From the NCBI RefSeq assembly GCF_041904905.1, contig NZ_JAYRMI010000014.1, positions 1 to 63,177 on the forward strand: a DNA stretch of 63,177 bases, given 5' to 3'. Positions 1 through 8,821 of the stretch are shown piece by piece. Numbering within the stretch: position 1 is the first letter of the stretch; the number at the start of each line of letters is the position of its first letter. The DNA comes from Zoogloea sp041904905. Lineage in GTDB: Bacteria; Pseudomonadota; Gammaproteobacteria; Burkholderiales; Rhodocyclaceae. The notes beneath the pieces are model-generated. The model worked only from the letters and a program-made list of their open reading frames with translations. It ran no database searches and had not been told where the DNA came from. A program made the translations under genes and the position numbers.

Positions 1-3000
1 TCAAGCCGGGCACCTACTCGGTCCAGTTCGACAAGGCCACCCTGCCGGCCGGCTACGCCTTCACCGCGAAGGACGCCGCCGCCGGCACCGACCTGACCGA
101 CAGCGACGCCGACACCGCCACCGGCAAAACCGTCCAGACCGTCCTCGACTCCGGCGAATCCGACCGCAGCTGGGACGCCGGCATCGTTGCCAGCGCGGGC
201 AGCATCAGCGGTACGGTGCGTGAGGATCTGGACAACAACAACACGGGCGATGCCCCCATCGCCGGTGTGACCGTTGCCCTGGTGAACCCGACTACCGGCG
301 CGATCATTGCCACCACCACCACCGACGCGAACGGCAACTACACGTTCAACAACGTGCCGGCCGGTTCGTACAACGTGGTCGAGACCAACAAGGCCGGCTA
401 CATCGACGTCTCCGACAAGGATGGCGGCAACCCGAACAGCATCGCCGTGACGCTGAACCCGGGTCAGTCCAGCACCGGCAACGACTTCGTCGATGAGCGT
501 ACCGCGGCCATCGGTGATCGCGTGTGGCTCGACACCAACGCCAACGGCGTGCAGGACGCGGGCGAAGCCGGTGTCTCCGGCGTGACCGTGAAGCTGCTCG
601 ACAGCACCGGCAACGTGGTCTCCACCACCACCACCGACGCTGCCGGCAACTACCTGTTCAGCAGCCTCGCCCCGGGCGACTACGCGATCCAGGTGACCGC
701 GCCGGCCGGCTACGTGGTGAGCGGCAAGGATCAGGGCGGCAACGACGCCACCGACAGCGACATCGATCCGACCACCGGCAAGACCATCAACACCACCCTC
801 AGCGCCGGCGAAACCGACCTGACCTGGGATGCGGGCATCTACAAGACCGCCTCGCTGGGTGACAAGGTGTGGCTCGACAGCAACAAGAACGGCGTGCAGG
901 ACGCGGGCGAAGCCGGTGTCTCGGGCGTCACCGTGAAGCTGCTCAACGCCGCCGGCAGCGTGGTGGCCACCGCCACCACCGACGCCAACGGCAACTACCT
1001 GTTCAGCAACCTGACCCCGGGCAGCTACGCCGTCCAGGTGGTTGCCCCGACCGGCTACACCTTCACCACGAAGGACGCCGCCGCGGCCACCGACCTGACC
1101 GACAGCGACGTGGATCAGACCACCGGCAAGACCATCGCCACCACCCTCGACTCCGGTGAGAACGACCTGAGCTGGGACGCTGGCCTGGTGGCGCCGACCG
1201 CCTCCTACGGCGACAAGGTGTGGCTGGACAAGAACGCCAACGGCGTGCAGGACGCCGGTGAAGCCGGCCTCTCCGGCGTGACCGTGAAGCTGCTCAACGG
1301 TGCCGGTTCCGTGGTGGCCACCACCACCACCGACGCCAACGGCAACTACCTCTTCACCAACCTGACCCCGGGCGACTACTCGGCCCAGGTGGTGGCGCCG
1401 ACCGGCTACTTCATCAGCGCCAAGGACCAGGGCGGCAACGACGCCACCGACAGCGACTTCGATCCGACCACCGGCAAGACGGTCCTGACGACGCTCTCCG
1501 CCAACGAGAACGATCTGACGTGGGATGCGGGCCTGTACCAGAAGGCTTCCATCGGCGACAAGGTGTGGGCCGACTGCAACAACAACGGTCTGCAGGACGC
1601 GGGCGAAGCCGGCGTGCCGGGCATCACCGTCAAGCTGCTGGACGCCAGCGGCAATGTGGTTGCCACCACCCTGACCGACATCAACGGCAACTACCTGTTC
1701 AAGGATCTGATGCCGGGCACCTACTCCGTGCAGTTCGTGGCCCCCGCCGGCTACACCTTCACGACCAAGGACGTGGGCAGCAACGATGCGATCGACTCCG
1801 ACGTCGGCGCTGGCACGGTGCTGGGCACCACCAACCTGATCGTCAACGGCAGCTTCGAGAACGGCACCACCGGCTGGTGCGGCTATGGTGACTACATCGA
1901 GATCAACACCGCGGGCTCCTACGGCGTCTCCGCCGTGACCGGCGCCATGGTGGCCGAACTGGATGCCAACTGCACCGGCACCGTCACCGGTTTCTACCAG
2001 GACATCGCCACCGTCGCCGGCCAGAGCTACCAGCTCTCCGTCGATGTGGCCCAGCGTGCCGGCTACGCCGCTGCCACCAACACCGTGGAAGTGTTCTGGG
2101 AAGGGGTGAAGATCGCCACCATCGATCCGACCTCGACCGCCCTCACCAAGTACACCTTCACCGTGACTGCGGCCGATGCCAGCAGCCGCCTGGAGTTCCG
2201 TGAGCAAGCGGGCGACGACGACAGCGTCGGCGGCATCATCGACAACGTCACCCTCTACACCATCGGCTCCGGCGGTCAGGTGGGCACCACCGTCCAGACC
2301 ACCCTCGAATCCGGTGAGAACGACCTCACCTGGGACGCGGGCCTGACCGTCAAGCCGGTTACCGCCACCTTCTGCCTCAGCGGCAACTCTGCCACCGACG
2401 GCACCGACGGCAACATCCGCTGCTACACCGACAACGGTATCTCGGTGAATGCCAGCGCCTGGAGCCGCGACAAGAGCACCGGTGCCTGGGCCAAGGCCTG
2501 GCTCGGCGCCTACGGCGGCGGCCTGGGTGTGACCGACAGCAGCGAAGGGACGGGCGCGGACAGCTCCCACACCGTCGATAACGTCGGCGGTCGGGATAAC
2601 TACGTGCTGTTCGAGTTCTCCCAGTCCGTGGTGGTCGACAAGGCCTACCTGGGCTACGTGGTCGGCGACAGCGACATGAAGGTGTGGATCGGCACGGTGG
2701 ATGGCGCGTTCGACAGCCACATCGCCCTCACCGACACCGTGCTCAACAGCATGGGCTTCACCGAGATCAACCTGACCGATCTGACCAGCGCCCGCTGGGC
2801 CGATCTGAACGCAGGCGGTTTCGTGGGCAACGTGCTGGTCATCGCAGCCGACACCACCGACACCTCGCCGGAGGACTACTTCAAGATCGACCAGCTGGTC
2901 GTGACGACCGCCTCCGCCTTCTGCGCCACCGACGTCTCCATCGGCGACACGGTGTGGGAAGACACCAACAAGAACGGCGTGCAGGACGCGGGCGAAGCCG

Positions 3001-4757
3001 GTATCGCCGGTGTCACCGTCAAGCTGCTCAACGGTGCCGGTGCGGTGGTTGCCACCACCACCACCGACGCGAGCGGCAGCTACCTGTTCTCCAAGCTGGC
3101 GGCGGGCGACTACAAGATCCAGGTCGTCACCCCCAACGGCTACGCCATCACCGCCAAGGATGCCGGCGGCAACGATGCCACCGACAGCGACATCGACGCG
3201 ACCGGCACCACCGGGCTCTACACCCTGACCCAGGGCAGCAACAACCTGACCGTCGATGCCGGCTTCTACAAGCCGAGCACCGCCACGGCCAGCATCGGCG
3301 ACCGGGTGTGGGAGGACAAGAACTTCAACGGCATTCAGGATGCCGGCGAAGCGGGCCTCAAGGGCGTCACCGTCAAGCTGCTGAACACCGCCGGCACCGT
3401 GGTGGCCACCGCCACCACCGACGCGAACGGCAACTACCTGTTCAGCAACCTCGCCGCCGGTCAGTACAAGGTGCAGGTGGTGGCCCCGACCGGCTACTAC
3501 GTCACCACGCAGGACGCGGCCGGCTGGAACGGCACCGACAGCGCCATCAACGGCAGCGGCTACACCGGCACCATCGACCTCGCGGCGGGCCAGTCCCTCC
3601 TCAAGGTGGATGCCGGCCTGTATCGCAAGGCCAGCGTTGGCGACAAGGTGTGGCTGGACAGCGACAGCGACGGCATCCAGGACAGCGGCGAATGCGGCGT
3701 GGCCAACGTCACGGTCAAGCTGCTGAACGCGGCCGGTGCGGTGGTTGCCACCACTTGCACGGACTCGGCGGGTAACTACAAGTTCACCAACCTGGATCCG
3801 GGCCAGTACAGCCTGCAGTTCGACAAGACCAACGCCTACTACTACACCGGCGGCTACACCTGGTGGGGTTCTGCGATCACCCAGAACGTCTCCTCCACCG
3901 GCTACCAGTGGACCACCAAGGACGTCGGCAGCAACGCCTACGACACCATGGACAGCGATGTCGCCCGCGTCTCCTCGACGTACTACAACCAGGGCAACAC
4001 CGACAAGTTCACCCTGGTGTCCGGCCAGTACGACAGCAGCCGCGACGCCGGTGTGTGCCCGATCGTGATCGACCTGGACGGTGACGGCATCCGCACCGTG
4101 GCCCGTGAGAACGCCAACGGCACCTTCGACCTGATTGGCAACGGTTCGGCCATCCACTCCGGCTGGCTCTCCGCAGGCGACGCCTTCCTGGCGCTCGACA
4201 GCAACGGCAACGGCCAGATCGACAGCATCCACGAACTGTTCGGCGGCAACGGCGCCGGCCAGGGCTTCGCCAAGCTGGCGTCCTTCGACAGCAACGGCGA
4301 CGGCGTGGTCGATGCCCACGACGCCCACTTCGCCGATCTGAAGGTCTGGCGCGACGCCAACGGCAACCAGCAGACCGACGCCGGCGAGCTGATGAGCCTG
4401 AGCGAAGCCGGTGTGGCCAGCCTCAAGGTGTCGTACTTCGCGCTGCCCGCGGTCGATGAGCAGGGCAACCTGCACCTCGAACGCAGCGCGGCAACCCTGG
4501 CCGACGGCAAGACGGTGGACATGACCGACGTGTACTTCAACGTCGATGCCGCCGAAGTGGCCCAGGCCGGCGGCACCCTGCCGTCCATGGCAGACCTCCT
4601 GAGCACCGACGTCAGCCTCGACAGCGTGCTGGGTGTCTCCGTGGCGGCGGTTGAAGCGGCAGCGGCCCCGGCGGCTGTCGGCGACAGCGCGGTGGCTGCC
4701 CTCAGCCAGCTCAGCCAGCTCTACCAGGAACAGCAGTTCGCCCTGGCCGCAGCCTAA
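1..4757 (+). CDS. Giant SdrD/Cna-B-repeat surface adhesin, 5' truncated by window
   Basis: The frame is open from the first base, so the start lies upstream and about 1585 residues are visible. The sequence is mostly tandem units of about 115 residues, each opening with a G-D-x-V-W-x-D-x-N-x-N-G-x-Q-D-A-G-E-A-G core and ending D-L-T-W-D-A-G. This is the SdrD B-like/Cna-B fold, and the Asp/Asn loops look calcium binding. Full units begin near 504, 849, 1200, 1545, 2935, 3289 and 3631; a divergent unit lies at about 204-500. Two non-repeat modules interrupt them: a jelly-roll-like segment with an N-G-S-F-E-N-G motif (about 1835-2260) and a Cys-containing segment (about 2350-2930). The C-terminal region (about 4055-4560) carries EF-hand/dockerin-like D-x-N-G-N-G-x-I-D loops. 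No LPXTG or PEP-CTERM tail is present. Likely secreted and surface bound; the secretion route is not shown here. Confidence 0.85.
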   Translation, partial: KPGTYSVQFDKATLPAGYAFTAKDAAAGTDLTDSDADTATGKTVQTVLDSGESDRSWDAGIVASAGSISGTVREDLDNNNTGDAPIAGVTVALVNPTTGAIIATTTTDANGNYTFNNVPAGSYNVVETNKAGYIDVSDKDGGNPNSIAVTLNPGQSSTGNDFVDERTAAIGDRVWLDTNANGVQDAGEAGVSGVTVKLLDSTGNVVSTTTTDAAGNYLFSSLAPGDYAIQVTAPAGYVVSGKDQGGNDATDSDIDPTTGKTINTTLSAGETDLTWDAGIYKTASLGDKVWLDSNKNGVQDAGEAGVSGVTVKLLNAAGSVVATATTDANGNYLFSNLTPGSYAVQVVAPTGYTFTTKDAAAATDLTDSDVDQTTGKTIATTLDSGENDLSWDAGLVAPTASYGDKVWLDKNANGVQDAGEAGLSGVTVKLLNGAGSVVATTTTDANGNYLFTNLTPGDYSAQVVAPTGYFISAKDQGGNDATDSDFDPTTGKTVLTTLSANENDLTWDAGLYQKASIGDKVWADCNNNGLQDAGEAGVPGITVKLLDASGNVVATTLTDINGNYLFKDLMPGTYSVQFVAPAGYTFTTKDVGSNDAIDSDVGAGTVLGTTNLIVNGSFENGTTGWCGYGDYIEINTAGSYGVSAVTGAMVAELDANCTGTVTGFYQDIATVAGQSYQLSVDVAQRAGYAAATNTVEVFWEGVKIATIDPTSTALTKYTFTVTAADASSRLEFREQAGDDDSVGGIIDNVTLYTIGSGGQVGTTVQTTLESGENDLTWDAGLTVKPVTATFCLSGNSATDGTDGNIRCYTDNGISVNASAWSRDKSTGAWAKAWLGAYGGGLGVTDSSEGTGADSSHTVDNVGGRDNYVLFEFSQSVVVDKAYLGYVVGDSDMKVWIGTVDGAFDSHIALTDTVLNSMGFTEINLTDLTSARWADLNAGGFVGNVLVIAADTTDTSPEDYFKIDQLVVTTASAFCATDVSIGDTVWEDTNKNGVQDAGEAGIAGVTVKLLNGAGAVVATTTTDASGSYLFSKLAAGDYKIQVVTPNGYAITAKDAGGNDATDSDIDATGTTGLYTLTQGSNNLTVDAGFYKPSTATASIGDRVWEDKNFNGIQDAGEAGLKGVTVKLLNTAGTVVATATTDANGNYLFSNLAAGQYKVQVVAPTGYYVTTQDAAGWNGTDSAINGSGYTGTIDLAAGQSLLKVDAGLYRKASVGDKVWLDSDSDGIQDSGECGVANVTVKLLNAAGAVVATTCTDSAGNYKFTNLDPGQYSLQFDKTNAYYYTGGYTWWGSAITQNVSSTGYQWTTKDVGSNAYDTMDSDVARVSSTYYNQGNTDKFTLVSGQYDSSRDAGVCPIVIDLDGDGIRTVARENANGTFDLIGNGSAIHSGWLSAGDAFLALDSNGNGQIDSIHELFGGNGAGQGFAKLASFDSNGDGVVDAHDAHFADLKVWRDANGNQQTDAGELMSLSEAGVASLKVSYFALPAVDEQGNLHLERSAATLADGKTVDMTDVYFNVDAAEVAQAGGTLPSMADLLSTDVSLDSVLGVSVAAVEAAAAPAAVGDSAVAALSQLSQLYQEQQFALAAA

Positions 4758-4768
4758 AAACGCCTAAC

Positions 4769-4790
4769 CCGGCCGGGTTCGCCCGGCCGG
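4769..4790 (+). terminator. Stem-loop after the adhesin gene
   Basis: A perfect 9-bp stem with a TTCG loop lies 11 bp after the adhesin stop codon. There is no strong T tract, so it may terminate weakly or protect the mRNA end. Confidence 0.55.
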
Positions 4791-4846
4791 CCAGGCAACC
4801 CTTTCCGCATTACCCGAAATCACTTTTTTAACGTAGGAGCGAGTAA

Positions 4847-5506
4847 ATGAAGCAACTCTCCATGATGAAGAAGGCCGCTCTGGCCTTCGCCGCCGCCGGC
4901 CTGATGGCCAGCGCCTCCGCCCACGCCGACTCCCTGCTGCTGGATCAGGACGTGAACACCCTGCTGGCCTTTACGGTGGACGTCTCCGGGCTCACCAAGA
5001 GCGTCGAAACCGGCGTCTTCAACGTCGCCAACCAGACCACCGGCGCCTCCTTCCTGGCCTTCTGCTCCGAGCTGCTGCAGGGCGTGGCCGTCGGCGCCGT
5101 GACCACCGGTCTCGAGTTCTCCCCGACCGGCGTCATCCCGGTGGCCGTGCAGACCCTCTACAACCAGAGCTACAGCCTGGTGAACCCGACCAGCGCCGTC
5201 GAAGTCGCCGGTTTCCAGATCGCCCTGTGGGAAGCCATGGACAACGGTGACCTGTACTCCGGCGCCGTCCAGAACTGGGCTGGCAAGACCGGCTCCGCCA
5301 CCGAAACCGAAGCCCTCGACCAAGCCTGGATCTACCTGCAGGCCCTGGCCGATGGGGATCCTGCCACCGGCAGCTACCAGCTGACCAACTGGAGCAACGG
5401 CACCAGCCAGGACATCATCGAAGCCAAGATCCCCGAGCCCACCAGCCTCGCTCTGGGCGCCCTGGGTCTGGCCGGTCTGTCGGTCGTCCGTCGTCGCAAG
5501 TCCTGA
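4847..5506 (+). CDS. PEP-CTERM sorting-domain protein with possible thioester-type motif
   Basis: Secreted protein of 219 residues. A Lys-rich signal peptide ends at A-H-A (about residue 27). The C terminus is a classical PEP-CTERM tripartite signal: P-E-P near residue 197, a hydrophobic helix, then R-R-R-K. In this family the tail is removed by an exosortase/archaeosortase-type enzyme during surface sorting; none is in the window. The start at 4847 follows a TAGGAG ribosome site. Two motifs recall thioester adhesin domains: F-C at Cys73, and F-Q-I-A-L-W with Gln124. That reading is inference. It lies 89 bp after the giant adhesin on the same strand and is followed by a strong terminator, so both may serve surface attachment or floc formation. 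Confidence 0.85.
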   Translation: MKQLSMMKKAALAFAAAGLMASASAHADSLLLDQDVNTLLAFTVDVSGLTKSVETGVFNVANQTTGASFLAFCSELLQGVAVGAVTTGLEFSPTGVIPVAVQTLYNQSYSLVNPTSAVEVAGFQIALWEAMDNGDLYSGAVQNWAGKTGSATETEALDQAWIYLQALADGDPATGSYQLTNWSNGTSQDIIEAKIPEPTSLALGALGLAGLSVVRRRKS

Positions 5507-5571
5507 CCCCGTTCCGGGCGGTGCGGCGCTGCCGTGCCGCCCGGCGCAGGACAGGTCTGCAAGCGGTATCG

Positions 5572-5597
5572 CGAAAAGGGGGCTCGCCCCCTTTTCG
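5572..5597 (+). terminator. Intrinsic terminator after the PEP-CTERM gene
   Basis: An 11-bp perfect stem (A4G5 against C5T4) with a CTCG loop is followed by TCATTTT. It closes the PEP-CTERM transcript and lies about 200 bp before the TPR gene. Nothing else clear was seen between 5598 and 5800. Confidence 0.85.
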
Positions 5598-5800
5598 TCA
5601 TTTTCGGGCGCCGCTGGCGGTGCCACGGCAGCCGCCGATCCAGAAATAAATCGCGCTTGCCCCAAAACGGTGTGGATGGGCTGGGGTGGCCCGTGATATA
5701 TGCATCTGTCCACACGGTGGGGCTCGGCTATCTTCAGTCAGCCGCCCCGCAACGGGCGGATGTCCGCCTGCGCGCCCAGTTATTCGTACCCGAGGTTTTC

Positions 5801-7483
5801 ATGGCTCCAACCCGCTTTCTTCCCGCCGTCCTGCTTGGTGCCGGCTTGTCCGTGGCGTGTGCCGCGGCCCGTGCCGAGGTGATGATTACCGCCCCCCAGA
5901 ACGGCCCCATCACGGCACCGCCGGCCCGGGCCGACATCGACGCCCTCAGCAAGGGGCAGCAGGCGCTGCGGATGCGCCAGTTCGATCAGGCGGAGCGGGC
6001 ATTCGGCGAGGCCTACAAACTCAACCCCCGCTCCGTGGAGGCCATGCTTGGCCTGGCCGCAGCGGCCCAGGGCACCGGCAAGGCCAAGCTCGCCCGCGAT
6101 TGGATGAGCAGCGCGGTGGCCATGGCGCCGGGGCAGGCCAACGTGCTGCAGGCCCAGGGCCGGCTGCTGGTGGAGTTGGGCCTGCTCGCCGAGGCCGAGG
6201 AGAGCTACCGCGCGGCCATCGCCGGCCAGCCCGCCAACGTGCAGCTCAAGCTCGATCTCGCCGCCCTCTACCTGGAAAAACTCAAGAAGCCGGCCCAGGC
6301 CGCCGCCGTCCTGCGCGACGTGCTCAAGCAGCAGCCCGAGCTGGCTGCCGCCCACCTTGGGCTGGGCCTCGCCCTGTCGGCCGACGGGAAGATCGAGGAA
6401 GCCTCGCGGGCCCTCGACGAAGCCGTCCGCCGCGACCCCAACAACCCGGCCGCGCTCCACGCCCAGGGGTTGGTGGCGCTGCGTCTCAATCAGGCCGACC
6501 GGGCGCTGGCTGCCTTCGACAAGGCCATCGCCCAGCGCAAGGATTTCGCCGGCGCCATGCTGGGCCGCGGCGACGCCCTGCTGGCCCTGGGCAAGGGCGA
6601 GCAGGCCATCGAGGCCTACACCCGCGCCGCGGCGCTGGCGCCCAAGAGCGCCTATCCCCACGCCCTGCGCGCCATCGCCTACGAAAAGATGAAGCGCCTG
6701 CCCGAGGCCGAGGCGGCCTACCGGGACGCGCTGCGGATCGAACCGGCCGACGTGCGCATCCAGAACAACCTCGCCTTCGTGCTGGCCACCCAGAAGGTGA
6801 AGCTCGACGAGGCCCTCAAGCTGGCCGAGCAGGCGGTGGCCAAGGAGCCCAACCGCGCCACCCTGCACGACACCCTGGGCATGGTCCACCTGGCCCGCAA
6901 CGACATTCCGGCCGCGCGCCGGGCTTTCGAAAAAGGGCTGACCCTGGAGCCGGGCAACCTGGTGCTGCGGCAGCATCACGCCCTGCTTGGGGCGACGCAG
7001 CCAGTGGCGGCGAGCGCCGCGCCGGCCGCCACCGTCAAGCCCGCGCCGGCGCCTGCATCGGCCCCGGCTGTCGCCGCCCCGGCGCCGGTTGCCGCGCCGG
7101 TGGTGCCTGCCCCGGTCGCCGCCAAACCTGCAGCCGCCGAGGCCGACGCCACCAAGGCGGTCGCCGGCCGGCTGGAGGCCTGGCGCCAGGCCTGGGAGGC
7201 CAAGGACAGCAACCGCTATCTGGCGTTCTATGGGGCCGACTTCGTGCCCGCCGACAAACGCGCCCGCGGCGCCTGGGAGGCCGACCGCCGGACGAAGCTC
7301 GACAAGAAGGGCGAGATTCGGGTTCAGGTGGATGCCCCGAGCTTCAAGCTCGACGGCAACACGGTGGTGGTCACCTTCGACCAGCGCTATCAGTCCGGCA
7401 ACTACAGCGACGCCGGCCGCAAGCGCATGGAGTGGGTGAAGGACGGCGGCGACTGGAAGATCCGCCGGGAAGCCCAGCAGTAA
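5801..7483 (+). CDS. Exported TPR-repeat protein with NTF2-like C-terminal domain
   Basis: Protein of 560 residues. The ATG at 5801 is chosen because a GAGG site precedes it and a clear signal peptide follows (cleavage near A-R-A, residues 23-25); upstream codons of the same frame run through the terminator. Residues of about 45-400 form eight or nine TPR units with recurrent A-x-x-x-L-x-P spacing. An Ala/Pro-rich linker (about 405-455) leads to a C-terminal module of about 100 residues (W-R-Q-A-W, Y-L-x-F-Y, then F-x-Q-x-Y) that resembles the NTF2-like domain attached to TPR or L,D-transpeptidase-associated proteins. It probably acts as a periplasmic scaffold for envelope or exopolysaccharide assembly. 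The partner is unknown. Confidence 0.75.
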   Translation: MAPTRFLPAVLLGAGLSVACAAARAEVMITAPQNGPITAPPARADIDALSKGQQALRMRQFDQAERAFGEAYKLNPRSVEAMLGLAAAAQGTGKAKLARDWMSSAVAMAPGQANVLQAQGRLLVELGLLAEAEESYRAAIAGQPANVQLKLDLAALYLEKLKKPAQAAAVLRDVLKQQPELAAAHLGLGLALSADGKIEEASRALDEAVRRDPNNPAALHAQGLVALRLNQADRALAAFDKAIAQRKDFAGAMLGRGDALLALGKGEQAIEAYTRAAALAPKSAYPHALRAIAYEKMKRLPEAEAAYRDALRIEPADVRIQNNLAFVLATQKVKLDEALKLAEQAVAKEPNRATLHDTLGMVHLARNDIPAARRAFEKGLTLEPGNLVLRQHHALLGATQPVAASAAPAATVKPAPAPASAPAVAAPAPVAAPVVPAPVAAKPAAAEADATKAVAGRLEAWRQAWEAKDSNRYLAFYGADFVPADKRARGAWEADRRTKLDKKGEIRVQVDAPSFKLDGNTVVVTFDQRYQSGNYSDAGRKRMEWVKDGGDWKIRREAQQ

Positions 7484-7493
7484 GCCGGCCCGC

Positions 7494-8660
7494 TCAGGCC
7501 GCCTTCCAGCGGCTGCCGCCGGCCTGCTTGGCGGCGTACATCGCCCGGTCGGCCTGCCCGAGCAGGCGATGGAGGTCGTAGCCGTCCTCGGGATAGGTGG
7601 CGATGCCGATGCTCACCCCCAGCGGGGTGCCCGGGCAGATGTGCTCCGGAATGTCGGTGATTGCCGCCACCAGCCGGTTGCAGAAGGGCCCGAGGTGATC
7701 CGGCTGATGCAGGTTGGGGCACAGGATCACGAACTCGTCGCCCCCCAGCCGGGCCACCAGATCGGTGGCGCGGGCGGTGGATTCCAGGCGCGCCGCCAGC
7801 TGCACCAGGATCTGGTCGCCGGTGGCGTGCCCGAAACGGTCGTTGATCGGCTTGAACCCGTCCAGATCGAGCACCAGCACGGCGCCCGGCGACCCGTCGA
7901 TGCGGGCGCGGGCGAGCACGCCCAGGGCGGCTTCGGTAAAGGCCTTGCGGTTGGCGAGGCCGGTGAGCGGGTCGTGGCGGGCCAGCTCGCGCCAGCGCTC
8001 GCTCTCCTGCTCCACGCGGCGATACTGCCGCAGCATCCCCAGCACGATCACCAGAAAGTTGCCTAGCGCCAGCACGAAGGCGCCGGTCTGGATCGCCCGC
8101 AGATTGCGCGAGCGTCGCACCGAGTCGTGCTCCAGCGCGGTGGTGAGCCGGTTCATCAGTGCCAGCACCTGCCGGTTATGGCCCACCATGTAGTCGGCTG
8201 CGGCGGCGTAGGCGCGCCCCTCCAGGGCCAGCTGGCCGGCCGGGGGGAGCAGGCCGCGCAAGGGGGTGACGATCTGCCGGGCCGCGGCCACGACCGCGGC
8301 CGCCTCGCCCTCGACGGGCTGGAGGACGACCGGCGCGCTGTCTCCGCCCGCGGTGGGGCCACCTTCGGCGAAGGCCGACAGGGTGCGCTCGAACAGCCCG
8401 AAGGCCAGCTCCACCTCTTCGCCCGCCCGCGCCGCTTCGGCCGGGGTAGCGGCCCGGGTGGCCAGCAGCAGCGCCTTGGTGGTCTGCTGGGAGAGCATGC
8501 GCTGGCGCCCGGCGAGGTTGATGGCCACCGCATCCTGGGCGATCTGCTCGGCGAGCCACAGGTTGATGACCAGCACGGTCAGGTCGAGCGCGACGAACAT
8601 CACGATGGCGGTGATGAGCCGGCGGGGGGAACCTATCAGGGCGCTGACCGGGATTGGCAT
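7494..8660 (-). CDS. Membrane diguanylate cyclase with PilJ-type sensor (GGDEF)
   Basis: Protein of 388 residues from the ATG at 8660. A longer frame to a TTG at 8768 exists but adds a Pro/Arg-rich stretch and runs up to the pgk terminator. TM1 (about 15-37) and TM2 (about 190-211) flank a periplasmic region carrying A-G-R-Q-R-M-L-S-Q, the hallmark of the PilJ/NarX-type four-helix sensor. The cytoplasmic GGDEF domain has an intact GGDEF at 306-310 and an RxxD inhibitory site (297-300) five residues upstream, so an active, product-inhibited c-di-GMP synthase is expected. It converges with the TPR gene (10-bp gap). c-di-GMP would link it to adhesion and motility functions encoded in this window, but that link is inference. 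Confidence 0.85.
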   Translation of the reverse strand: MPIPVSALIGSPRRLITAIVMFVALDLTVLVINLWLAEQIAQDAVAINLAGRQRMLSQQTTKALLLATRAATPAEAARAGEEVELAFGLFERTLSAFAEGGPTAGGDSAPVVLQPVEGEAAAVVAAARQIVTPLRGLLPPAGQLALEGRAYAAAADYMVGHNRQVLALMNRLTTALEHDSVRRSRNLRAIQTGAFVLALGNFLVIVLGMLRQYRRVEQESERWRELARHDPLTGLANRKAFTEAALGVLARARIDGSPGAVLVLDLDGFKPINDRFGHATGDQILVQLAARLESTARATDLVARLGGDEFVILCPNLHQPDHLGPFCNRLVAAITDIPEHICPGTPLGVSIGIATYPEDGYDLHRLLGQADRAMYAAKQAGGSRWKAA

Positions 8661-8774
8661 GAAAGCGGGAATGCGCCGGCGGACGCGACCGGACGGCGGC
8701 AGGGCAGGCAGATGCGATGAGTCGCTTATCGGCACCAACGCGCCGCTGGCGTAGGGTGGTACCGACAAAATGAC

Positions 8775-8794
8775 AGGCGGCCCGAAGGCCGCCT
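8775..8794 (-). terminator. Intrinsic terminator of the tkt-gap-pgk operon
   Basis: Read on the minus strand: an 8-bp GC stem closed by a C(TTCG)G tetraloop, then GTCATTTT. It lies 28 bp after the pgk stop codon. Confidence 0.85.
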
Positions 8795-8821
8795 GGGGAG
8801 CGCGAACCGGCGGGCGCCGGA

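Noticed and set aside
504..4000. Regular DNA repeats, considered as a CRISPR or satellite
   Set aside because: The periodicity is about 345 bp in frame with a protein repeat; there are no short direct repeats with unique spacers.
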